Origin: JAAYZX01 sp040770645
GTDB taxonomy: Bacteria > Actinomycetota > Thermoleophilia > RBG-16-64-13
DNA: 33,087 bases
NCBI GenBank assembly: GCA_040770645.1
Contig: JAXGIS010000017.1
Location: 1 to 33,087 of the forward strand
Reading direction: 5' to 3'
A program made the translations under genes and the position numbers. Positions 17,646 to 25,489 of the stretch are shown one piece after another (position 1 is the stretch's first letter; every line of letters begins with the position of its first letter). The notes beneath the pieces were generated by a model. The model saw only the letters and a program-made list of their open reading frames with translations. It searched no databases and had not been told where the DNA came from.

Positions 17646-18686
17646 TTATGGGCCGGTGGGAGCATGGCTGCATTGCTGCTCGTCAACGGCGGTCCCTTGA
17701 TTCAGTTCCTGGAGCGCCGCGTACACCTTCTCTGGGGTCACGGGCAATGACTCCAACCGCACGCCCACCGCATCGTAAATGGCGTTAAGGATGGCGGCAG
17801 CGGTCATGGCGGCAGGAGGTTCGCCCACACCCTTGGCCCCGAAGGGACCGCTGGGGTCTGGATCTTCCACGATGAGCGGTGTTACGTGCGGGGCGTCGAG
17901 GACTGTGGGGATGAGGTAGGTATCGAATCCGACAGTGAGCATGTTGCCCTGCTCATCCCAGCGGATCTCCTCCAAGAGTCCGTATCCGGATGCCATCACC
18001 ACGCCACCCTCGATCTGGCCCTCCACCGCCATGGGGTTGACACAGCATCCCACGTCGTGGGCGGCGATAACGTCGGTGACTCGGACTTCGCCGGTCTCCG
18101 TGTCCACTTCCACCTCAACGCACTGTGTGCCGAAAACGAAGGCACCATTGGAGATGCCCTCCGACGTTTGGGGGTCGAGTGGGACGATGGTGGGAGGGGA
18201 GAAGGTGCCGGTACCTAAAGCCAGCACGCCCTGGTTGCGGAGGCGTCCGCAAACGTCCGGTACGCTGACGCCCTTTGCCTCGTCAGTCCGTGCAAAGACC
18301 CGGTTGTCGCACACCTCCAAGTCGTCGGGCTGACATTCCAGGTCAACGCTGGCCTCTGCGCAGATGAGCTCACGCAGTTGTTCGGCGGCCAGACGTACGG
18401 CATTGCCGGATACGTATGTTTGTCGGCTGGCCGAACTGACTCCGGCCTCTGGGGTAACCCGCGTGTCGGCCGACGTTATGGTGACCTTCTCCACCGGTAT
18501 TCCCAGCGTGGCGGCCGCGATCTGACACAGGGTGGTGTCAGAACCCTGCCCCAAGTCGGCAGCGCCACAAGTGATCAGGCACGAACCGTCCTCGGACATC
18601 TCGATCACGGCGCTCGACGGGTTGGGCCGTCCGGCGTTGCCGATACCGTAGTGAATGCTTGCGTATCCTCTCCCGCGCTTGATCAT
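17646..18686 (-). CDS. Molybdenum hydroxylase, molybdopterin-binding subunit, C-terminal half
   Basis: Second Moco-binding domain of a xanthine-dehydrogenase-family enzyme, 346 aa, as a separate gene. The glutamine-loop GAADLGQGSDTTLCQIAA, a SASRQTYVSGNAVRLAAE helix and the catalytic-Glu motif FGAKGVGEPPAAM are all present. Its ATG overlaps the previous stop (ATGA). Most family members carry this domain in one chain with the preceding gene; a two-piece Moco subunit is known for Eubacterium barkeri nicotinate dehydrogenase (NdhL/NdhM), whose M subunit is of similar size. One missing A at the overlap would also create the split, so natural subunit versus sequence error is unresolved. Substrate probably an N-heterocycle, purine or aldehyde. 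Confidence 0.85.
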   Translation of the reverse strand: MIKRGRGYASIHYGIGNAGRPNPSSAVIEMSEDGSCLITCGAADLGQGSDTTLCQIAAATLGIPVEKVTITSADTRVTPEAGVSSASRQTYVSGNAVRLAAEQLRELICAEASVDLECQPDDLEVCDNRVFARTDEAKGVSVPDVCGRLRNQGVLALGTGTFSPPTIVPLDPQTSEGISNGAFVFGTQCVEVEVDTETGEVRVTDVIAAHDVGCCVNPMAVEGQIEGGVVMASGYGLLEEIRWDEQGNMLTVGFDTYLIPTVLDAPHVTPLIVEDPDPSGPFGAKGVGEPPAAMTAAAILNAIYDAVGVRLESLPVTPEKVYAALQELNQGTAVDEQQCSHAPTGP

Positions 18687-20472
18687 CTCCGAACCTCCGC
18701 ATCCCTACGACGCACCTCCGCCTCTACCCGTTCGAGGGCCTCCAGTCCGCCACTTGCAGCTGTGAGGAGTTGCCGGGTCAGAGTGCGGGAACCCGTGTGG
18801 AGCATGTTCACTCGACGGACCTCCACGGGGTCCAGACCGCACATGCGCCCGATCTCATCCAGGAGCGGCTCGGAGCACGTGGACGTCTGCGGTCCGCCGA
18901 AGCCCCGCATGGCGCCGGAGATAGCTGTGTTGGTGTAGACAACGTAGGCATCGACGCTCGTGTTGGGACATTCATAGGGTCCCAGTGCGGTAATGGCCGC
19001 CCGATTCAGGACACCCGGCCCAAACGATGCATATGCGCCGGTGTTCCCTATCAACTTGACTTGAGCCGCTATCAGTTTTCCGGAGCGGTCGGCGCCGAAT
19101 GTGTAGTCAAGGACAAAGGGATGGCGTTTGGTGCTCGTACGGAGCGATTCCTCCCGGGTCCAGGCCATCCTCACGGGGCGGCCCGTCTTGTAGCACCCCA
19201 GCGCGATGAAATGCTGGACGGACAGGTCTATCTTGCCGCCGAACGCACCACCGGTGGTGGCTTGTATGATGCGCACGCGACTGATGGGCATGTTGAGCAT
19301 GTGGGCCACCTCGCCGCGCATGTAGTGGGTGCCCTGGCTGCAGGTGTGCACGACGAGGACGTCTCCGTCCCAATAGGCGATGCCCGCCTCCGGTTCGATG
19401 TAGGCGTGATCGACTGCCTGTGTTACACACCGTCTGTTGGCCGTGACCGCCGCTTGGGCCATGGCTTCGTCTACATCTCCCACCCTGACCTTCACGTGAC
19501 GCAGGACGTTGCCTCCATCATGCACCTTGACCGTGTCTGACTCCATGGCCTCAACAGGATCGAAGACGGCGGGGAGGGGTTCATAGGTGACCTGGACGTC
19601 GGCAGCAGCTGCGCGCGCCACTCGTTCATCTTCCGCGATGACCACGGCAACCGGCTCACCGGCGTAACGGACCTTGCCGGTGGCCAGGAAAGGGGTGTCT
19701 TTTGTAAGGATGCCGTAGGTTTTGCTCCTGGTACGTCATCGGCGGTGAGCACAGTCACCACGCCGGGCCGGCTTAGAGCTCGGCTGGTGTCGACTGCCTG
19801 TATGAGCGCGTGAGCGTGAGGGCTGACAACCATCGCGGCGTGGAGCATGCCGGGGCGGGACAGATCAGCAGCAAATTGAGCTGCGCCCAGCACTTTGGGA
19901 ACACCATCCACCCGGATCACGGACTTCCCAATGGGATTGTCGCCGGTGCGATCCGCTCGTTCCTGGAGACGTTCGCCCCTCAGCTCAGCTCCGGCGGCCG
20001 CGACCGCCTGCACGATCTTGGCGTAGCCGGTGCATCGGCATAGATTCCCCGCCAGTGCCGCCTTGATCTGGTCCGTGGATGGGTTGGGGTTGGAATCTAG
20101 GAGCGCCTTGGCGGACATGAGCATCCCCGGGGTACAGAAACCGCAGTGGACTGCACCCAGCTTGAGGAACCATGACTGGAGGGGGTGGAGCTCTCCTCGT
20201 GTGCCGAGGCCCTCGATTGTCTCCACACGACGCCCCTCGGCTTTAAGGACGGGGAGGATGCATGAGCTGACAGGGTTTCCATCGAGAAGGACGGTGCAGG
20301 CTCCGCACTCGCCGCCGCCGCAGCCTTTCTTGGTGCCGGTCAGGCCCAAGTCTGTCCGCAGGACGTCGAGCAGTGTGGCGTCGGGCAGTGCCGAAACCGT
20401 ACGGGGTACACCGTTGACGAAGAAGGAGACGGATCGGCTCTGTGTTGAATCTTGTGTTGTCAGTTCAGACAC
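18683..20472 (-). CDS. Molybdenum hydroxylase, fused [2Fe-2S] and molybdopterin-binding subunit (one frameshift)
   Basis: Residues 1-165 are the small iron-sulfur domain with the plant-type cluster CGGGECGACTVLLDG and the second cluster CGFCTPGM plus CRCTGY. The first Moco domain follows in the same frame (IGKSVIRVDGVPKVLGAAQF to ADDVPGAK). Homology then moves one frame at the TTTT at 19720-19723 and continues as YGILTKDTPFLATGKVRYAG and GGAFGGKIDLSVQ. The substrate-pocket motif GAMRGFGGPQ is near the end. One lost A restores about 596 aa. Fe-S/Moco fusion also occurs in E. coli XdhD. Start GTG 20472 lies 7 bases after the FAD gene. Hydroxylates a carbon next to N or a carbonyl using water and passes electrons to the FAD subunit. 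Confidence 0.85.
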
Positions 20473-20479
20473 GGACCAC

Positions 20480-21371
20480 TCACCGTCCTTCCGGGGACGA
20501 GTTCATACCGGCTGCCTCATATGCGGTCTGCAGAGCCCTCCTGCCGAATACGCCGGCCATGCTTCGCCGATAGGCTGCGCCGCCGCGGATATCGTCAATG
20601 GGTTGCACCTCTTGGGCGATGCACTCTTCCACTGCGGCCCACACCTCTGCGTCGGGCACCACTCCCTCGAGGAGTCCACCGACCTCCAGACTCAGCATGA
20701 CCACCGGCGCCACGGCGCCGAGGGCCAACCGAGCATGAGTCACGCTTGTGCCGGCCCGACCCACACAGGCCGCCGCATTGACGATGGAGATGGAGAGCGC
20801 TTTGCGCCGGCCCAGCTTCACGAACGCCTGGCCCTCTCCATCGGCCATGGCCGGCACTCTAACCCTGGTGATGATCTCAAGTGGAGTCAGCGACGTCTTT
20901 CCCGGGCCGGTGGCCAACGAGGCCACCGTGATCGCTCTGGGTCCCTCCGGACCCACGATGTCCACTTCGGCTTGTGCGGCCATCAAGGCTGGGACGGTAT
21001 CAGCCGCCGGTGAGGCATTGGCCAAGTTTCCACCTATGGTGGCGACGTTACAGATTTTGCAGCGTGGCGACTGCCTCTGCTGCTTGAGCCAAACACGGGG
21101 CGAAACGAACCACCAGATCCGAGTGGGCGATTTCGCTCATCGTGGTGGCGGCACCTATGCTGACTTGGCCGTCAACAAGCTCAATGCCACGAAGTTCGGG
21201 AATCCCCGACACGTCTACCAGTAGCTCGGGGCCCTTTTCGCGGCATGTGTCGCTCAGCCGAATGACCAGGTCGGTTCCGCCGCCGATGATCTTTGCTCCG
21301 TCTCCGCCGGCGCTTAGTGAGGCTGCGACCTCATCCAGACTGGTTGCGACGCAGTATTGTCGGCACAGCAT
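20480..21371 (-). CDS. Molybdenum hydroxylase FAD-binding subunit (one frameshift)
   Basis: Medium subunit of a CoxM/XdhB-type dehydrogenase that carries FAD and passes electrons to the acceptor. ATG 21371 follows GGGGAGG. The first part has the FAD loops KIIGGGTDLVIR and SIGAATTMSEIAHSD. The frame breaks at the TTTT at 21055-21058 (one A too many in the message) and resumes as NVATIGGNLANASPAADTVP, the second FAD motif. With the extra base removed the product is about 296 aa, normal for the family. It is the first gene of the hydroxylase operon, just downstream of two TTGACA promoters. The change lies in a homopolymer, so a sequencing error is likely. Confidence 0.85.
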
Positions 21372-21435
21372 GTGCACCTCCCCACTGTCCGCATGCTGTT
21401 GCGGCATCGGGTTGCATTGGTGGTTTATGTCGCGC

Positions 21436-21463
21436 TTTGTAGGATTATCACCAGAACTGTCAA
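21436..21463 (-). promoter_or_regulatory. Promoter P2 upstream of the molybdenum hydroxylase operon
   Basis: On the minus strand TTGACA (21458-21463) and TACAAA (21436-21441) are separated by 16 bases. This is a good sigma-70/SigA-type match. The expected start would leave a leader of about 55-60 bases before ATG 21371. Confidence 0.65.
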
Positions 21464-21475
21464 GAAACCGCCGAC

Positions 21476-21503
21476 ATTGTAAGACATCCTGGCCGTTTGT
21501 CAA
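21476..21503 (-). promoter_or_regulatory. Promoter P1 upstream of the molybdenum hydroxylase operon
   Basis: On the minus strand TTGACA (21498-21503) and TACAAT (21476-21481) are separated by 16 bases. It lies exactly 40 bases upstream of P2 with the same geometry. Together they imply that the hydroxylase genes have their own transcription start, independent of the upstream TrpD-like gene. Confidence 0.7.
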
Positions 21504-21588
21504 GCCGCGGGATTGATCGCTCCGCCGTCGAGTGGAGGGTCAAAAGGATACGGGAAGTGTAGGGTGATGGAGTGGCAGGGTGTTGCTT

Positions 21589-21623
21589 GCTGGGAGGAGC
21601 CGCCGCTGGCAGCTTCTCCCAGC
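21589..21623 (-). terminator. Hairpin directly after the TrpD-like gene
   Basis: GCTGGGAGGAGC (21589-21600) pairs with GCTTCTCCCAGC (21612-21623) over 12 positions with one G-U pair; the loop is 11 bases. It abuts the stop codon at 21624. No T tract follows, so it is a possible, not certain, terminator separating this gene from the hydroxylase promoters. Confidence 0.5.
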
Positions 21624-22954
21624 TCAGGCCGACAGGTTGTCGGTTGAGCTGGCGAGTGTGGCTGCTCGTGTGAAGTCCACAAACGCGGTCAGCTTTTCCC
21701 ACGCCCGCCCGCTGTCGATGGACTCTCGTGCTCGTTCCACTCCTTCATCTATGGAGTCAGCCAGTCCAGCCACGTAGATGGCGGCGCCGGCATTGACCAG
21801 GACTATATCTCGTGTTGCTCCGGCCTCACCGCACAGGATGCGCCGGGTGATGTCGGCGTTATGGTGAGCATCCCCTCCCACCAGTGTCGTGGCGTCCCCT
21901 CGGCGCAGCCCAAACATCTCGGGGTGTATCTGAAATGGTGGGCCAACGGTGCCGTCTTTCAGTTCCACGACGCTTGTGGGTCCGGTGATAGAGATCTCAT
22001 CCAGTCCGTCTTCACCCCGAATCACAAGCGCGTGCTCGAAGCCCAGCTGCAGCATGGCGTCCGCAAGAACTGTCAGATACCGGGGGTGATAGACGCCCGT
22101 AATCTGCCGCTTCACGCCGGCCGGATTGAGGATGGGGCCCAGCAGATTGAATAGGGTGGGTGTGTTCAGGCTGCGGCGCAGCGGCAATAGGTGCCTCACG
22201 GCTCTGTGATGGAGGGGTGCAAACATGAATCCGAATCCCACCTGCTCGATGCAGCGGGCGATATCGGCCGGGGAGAGATCGATTCTGGCCCCTAGGGCCT
22301 GGATGAGGTCCCGCGGGCCCCTGAGAGCGAGTGCTGGCCTCGCCCGCCCGATTTGGCAACCCGTGCTCCCGCACCGGCGGCAACGAAGGCAGCGGTGGTG
22401 GAGATATTGAAGGTGCCGAGCCGGTCACCCCCCGTGCTGGTGATATCCACAAGCGGTTCTGGCGAACGGACCTCCACGGGTGTGGTAGCCCGTCTCATCG
22501 CTTCTGCTCCTCCGAAGATCTCATCTCCGGTTTCGCCCTTCACCCGCAGGGCAAGAAGAAAGGCCCCTGCTTGGCCGTCACTCACAGTACCGTCCACGAT
22601 CATGTCCACGATCCTGTCCACGGTGGCGGCCGGGAGGTCTTGGTGATCGGCCAACTGACCCAGGGCAAGGCTGATGAGTGGAATCACCGTTGCGTCCAGG
22701 GATTTGGCGCGGCCCAGTACGAGATCGTAGACAACGTCGGCTAAATCGGGATGATCGCTTATTACCTGCTGCATCTGATACTGCCGGTACTCTTTGAAGT
22801 ACTCGGGCGGCACGCCCAGCGCCGTTGCCATTGCTTCGATGGCCTGTGGCTGCAGTGTTCGCTCGGCATAGATCTGCCTTCGCAGGTTCTCGTATTCCCA
22901 GCCCTCTACGCGGCGGCAGAAGCGTCGCAGGTTGATGCGACCGCTGGCAGTCAT
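21624..22954 (-). CDS. TrpD-like glycosyltransferase family 3 protein with N-terminal HTH-like domain (frameshifted)
   Basis: About 443 aa if repaired. Residues 1-60 (RFCRRVEGWEYENLRRQIYA, then ALGVPPEYFKEYR) resemble the helical XRE-type domain of actinobacterial proteins. The rest is an anthranilate-phosphoribosyltransferase fold: SDGQAGAFLLALRVKGET, TSTGGDRLGTFNISTTAAF, then after the break FMFAPLHHRAVRHLLPLR and TLFNLLGPILNPAG. The frame changes between about 22300 and 22365, apparently through two extra bases (SGGRASTRSQGPAD in the middle frame). The anthranilate-binding KHGN motif reads KSGG, so anthranilate may not be the substrate. No other trp gene is present. ATG 22954 has GGAGG only two bases upstream. 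It could be a TrpD paralogue or a regulator-enzyme fusion. Confidence 0.7.
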
Positions 22955-23372
22955 GTCCTCCGGACCGAGAAGATCACCAAGAGCCTGGCGGAAAGGTTTC
23001 GTCGTGAACTGTATGCGACGCGTTGCTATTGCGATCGAACCGACGCCAGGTAATGGTCCAGAACGTTCTGCAAAGGATCTATTTGGGTTGATATGTAACC
23101 TCCAACTAATGACTGATGTTTCCTGTCACTTGATAGAAACGTTACCACACCGGCGCAAACACCCTCTATCGTCAACGCCATTTGGACTCGTGTCACACTC
23201 CACTGTGCTGCGTTGGCGTCTGTGGGTAGACACGCACGTCTTCCGCGGGACTGTCGCGAGGGTCTAGAGGTGCTGGGCTTGAGTTTCAACTCCAGTGGGT
23301 ACATTCGTGAGATAGGTCGCGGCCGGCGGCTGCGCCGCGGCCGCCACAATCCAACCGAGGAGGGACCCCGAG
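22955..23372. other. Divergent intergenic region, 418 bases
   Basis: Lies between the minus-strand TrpD-like gene and plus-strand tusA. No convincing protein, RNA gene or paired -35/-10 promoter was recognised, though promoters for both directions must lie here or nearby. The only clear structure is the hairpin at 23319-23344. The segment 23050-23190 is less GC-rich than the flanking genes. Confidence 0.5.
23319..23344 (+). promoter_or_regulatory. GC-rich hairpin in the tusA leader
   Basis: GCGGCCGGCGGC and GCCGCGGCCGC form an 11-bp stem with one bulged base and a TGC loop. It ends about 13 bases before the CGAGGAGGG ribosome-binding site of tusA. It could be an upstream terminator or a 5' leader stabiliser; no T tract follows. 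Confidence 0.4.
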
Positions 23373-23594
23373 GTGACCGAGATCACTGTTGACTGTCGGG
23401 GCGACATCTGCCCCGTGCCGCTGGTGGAGACGCGGAAAGCGCTGCGTAAGGCCGCCCCCGGCGACATTGTGGAAGTACTGGGAGATCATCCCTCGTCCAA
23501 GGTCGAGATTCCCATGGCCGTGAAGGCGCTGGGCTTGGAAATACTCGAGATAGGGCAGGAGGGCGACGAGTGGAAGATAAGGATCAAACGATGA
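23373..23594 (+). CDS. tusA: TusA/SirA-family sulfurtransferase
   Basis: Small sulfur-carrier protein, 73 aa, two-layer alpha/beta fold. The persulfide-forming Cys is in the family motif DICPVPLVETRKAL (CPxP), and the middle GDIVEVLGDHPSSK is typical. It carries sulfane sulfur to partner proteins. GTG 23373 has a GAGGAGGG ribosome-binding site. It opens a four-gene operon: its stop overlaps the dsrE2 start (ATGA), and cysteine-desulfurase-like and IscU-like genes follow. Some homologues (YedF) are linked to selenium metabolism, noteworthy in a genome with a probable selenoprotein, but no direct link is visible here. Confidence 0.92.
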   Translation: MTEITVDCRGDICPVPLVETRKALRKAAPGDIVEVLGDHPSSKVEIPMAVKALGLEILEIGQEGDEWKIRIKR

Positions 23595-24268
23595 GCGGCA
23601 CAGACGAAGGTCCGGTTCCCGTCACTTCCTCCACGTCTATCACCCCCGAAGAGTTGGCGGCGCGAGACGCTTCGTTGGCGTCGCAGGCCGGGGCGGCGCC
23701 CACGGCTTCGATGCCCGCGGCGGCTTCGGCTCCGCCGTCGGCGCCGGATGCCTCTGCGGCGCCCGTGACATCCGGAGCGTCCCCGACGTTGCCCGCCGCT
23801 TCGCTGCCCGCCGCCGGCCCCGAACCCGGTCCGATCGCGCCCATCATGCCCCAGAAGGCCACCATCATCGTCCACAGTGGCGACTTCGACAAAATCTACA
23901 GCGCCTTCATCATCGGGAGCGGAGCGCTGGCCATGGGCATGGAGTGCACGCTGTTCTTCACCTTCTGGGGATTGCTGCGCTTGAAAAAGGGGGCCGGGCT
24001 GGACAGCGGGCCGCTCTCCAAGATGCACATGCTGGGCCTGGGCAAGTGGATGATTCGCCGGCGCATGAAGAAGAGCAACGTGGTGTCGCTGGAGAAGTTG
24101 GCGCAAGACTTCAAGGAGTTGGGGGGGAAGATCATGGCCTGCGACATGACCATGGAGATCATGGGGGTCTCTCAGGCCGATCTGCGCACCGACCTCATCG
24201 AGGAGTACTGCGCCGTGGGCAGCTACATCAACGAGGCCCGCGATTCGACTCTCACCCTTTTCATCTGA
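23591..24268 (+). CDS. DsrE2-type (DsrE/DsrF/DrsH-like) sulfur-transfer protein with Ala/Pro-rich N-terminal tail
   Basis: 225 aa. Residues 1-88 are a low-complexity Ala/Pro/Ser tail. From residue 89 (KATIIVHSGDFDKIYSAFII) comes a DsrE2 domain with MGMECTLFFTFWGLLRLKK and the active-site segment KIMACDMTMEIMGVSQADL, whose Cys is the expected persulfide carrier. The hydrophobic GALAMGMECTLFFTFWG segment is normal for the family. A second Cys near the C-terminus (EEYCAVGSY) stands where family members usually have Gly. ATG 23591 overlaps the tusA stop. DsrE2 and TusA are known partners in persulfide relay. The long tail is unusual and might tether partners or be a flexible linker. Confidence 0.88.
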   Translation: MSGTDEGPVPVTSSTSITPEELAARDASLASQAGAAPTASMPAAASAPPSAPDASAAPVTSGASPTLPAASLPAAGPEPGPIAPIMPQKATIIVHSGDFDKIYSAFIIGSGALAMGMECTLFFTFWGLLRLKKGAGLDSGPLSKMHMLGLGKWMIRRRMKKSNVVSLEKLAQDFKELGGKIMACDMTMEIMGVSQADLRTDLIEEYCAVGSYINEARDSTLTLFI

Positions 24269-24302
24269 GGTCCTGTCGCGCCGCGACCAAGTTCATCTGA
24301 GG
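24260..24302 (+). repeat. Short direct repeat flanking the dsrE2-iscS gap
   Basis: TTCATCTGAGG occurs at 24260-24270 (containing the dsrE2 stop) and again at 24292-24302, just before the iscS-like ribosome-binding site. The 21 bases between contain a small GTCGC/GCGAC hairpin. It looks like a local duplication of the gene end; the second copy also contains a TGA. Confidence 0.6.
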
Positions 24303-24310
24303 AGAGGCCC

Positions 24311-25489
24311 ATGTTTGGCGAAACCACCTATCTCGATAACGGCGCCGCCACCCGCTTGGACGAGCGCGTGCTCGAGGCTATGCGCCCTTACTATTTCGAT
24401 ACTTACGCCGTTGCCACCTCGGAGTTCGGCTACTCCATCGGCATCACAGCCCGCGAAGCGCTCGATGAGGCCCGCTCCGCCCTGGCCGCTCAGTTAGGCG
24501 GCCGGCCCAACGAGTTCATCTTCACTTCCGGTAGCACCGAATCCAGCAACATGGCGATCAAAGGCGTGATGATGGCGTTGGCGGAGAAGAAGGGTCGCCA
24601 TCTGATCACCAGCAAAATCGAGGATTTCCCGGTGCTCAACAGCGCCCGCGCGTTGGAACGCCAAGGGTACCGTGTCACCTATCTGGCTCCCGACGGGGAT
24701 GGGCGCATCGACCCCGAGGCGGTGCGGGCCGCTCTGGAGCCGGATACGGCCCTCGTCTCCATCCAGCACGCCAACCAGGAGATCGGCACCGTGCAGGATA
24801 TCGCCGCCATCGGCGCGGTCTGTCGCGAGGCCGGCGTGGTGTTCCACTCCGACGCCACCCACACCTTCACGCGCGTGCCGCTCGATGTGGGCCGAGTGCC
24901 GGTGGACTTGGTCACGGTGTCGGCGCACACCATCCACGGTCCCCGCGGTGTGGGCGGCCTTTACGTGCGCAAGGGCACACCGCTGCGGAAGTGGATGGAC
25001 GGCGGTTTCCAGGAGTTCGACCTGCGGGCCGGAGTGGAGGACATCGCCGGCGCGGCGGGCTTCGCCGCCGCGGCCGCGCTCATCACCCAAGAGGAGACCG
25101 ATCATATCCAGGCCATGCGTGATCGCGTCATCGAGCGCGCGCTCGCCGAGATCCCCTACACCATGTTGAACGGCCACCGCACGGAGCGCACGCCGCAAAA
25201 CGCCAATATCACCTTCCACTACGTGGAGGGGGAGTCGATCACCCTGCAGCTCGACATGCGCGGTTTCGCCGTCAGCACCGGCTCGGCCTGTTTCAGCAAG
25301 TCGCTGGAGGCCAGCCACGTGATCATGGGCATCGGCGGTGATCACGAGCGTGCTCACGGCTCGGTGCGTTTCACATTCGGGCGGTACAACGTCATGGAAG
25401 ATGCCGACCGCATCATAGATAACATTGCTGAGGTGGTGGCGCAGCTTCGTGCCATCAGCCCCCTCTATCCCGGTAAGGAGCAGGCATGA
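24311..25489 (+). CDS. Cysteine desulfurase-like protein (IscS/NifS family) lacking the PLP lysine
   Basis: Class V aminotransferase-fold protein, 392 aa. Most of the IscS framework is intact: YLDNGAATRLDE, IFTSGSTESSN, SIQHANQEIGT, FHSDATHTF and the persulfide Cys327 in STGSACFSKSLEASHVIMG. At the Schiff-base position the IscS SxHK reads SAHT (Thr207, codon ACC), so the lysine that binds PLP is absent; IscS Gln of DATQS is also His. Archaeoglobus fulgidus IscS, a close look-alike at the C-terminus (YxEGES, HGxxxxTxGRYN), also lacks this Lys. Cysteine desulfuration is therefore doubtful. A role as partner or Cys-ligand donor for the adjoining IscU is likelier. ATG 24311 follows GAGGAGAGG; the stop overlaps iscU (ATGA). 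Confidence 0.88.
   Translation: MFGETTYLDNGAATRLDERVLEAMRPYYFDTYAVATSEFGYSIGITAREALDEARSALAAQLGGRPNEFIFTSGSTESSNMAIKGVMMALAEKKGRHLITSKIEDFPVLNSARALERQGYRVTYLAPDGDGRIDPEAVRAALEPDTALVSIQHANQEIGTVQDIAAIGAVCREAGVVFHSDATHTFTRVPLDVGRVPVDLVTVSAHTIHGPRGVGGLYVRKGTPLRKWMDGGFQEFDLRAGVEDIAGAAGFAAAAALITQEETDHIQAMRDRVIERALAEIPYTMLNGHRTERTPQNANITFHYVEGESITLQLDMRGFAVSTGSACFSKSLEASHVIMGIGGDHERAHGSVRFTFGRYNVMEDADRIIDNIAEVVAQLRAISPLYPGKEQA

Noticed and set aside
18683..18685. TGA at the Moco subunit split as selenocysteine read-through
   Set aside because: Continuing in the same frame gives no molybdenum-hydroxylase similarity; the next domain resumes in another frame from the overlapping ATG.
20030..21013. 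Plus-strand open frame (327 codons) opposite the hydroxylase genes
   Set aside because: Low-complexity translation across two real minus-strand genes; no motifs.
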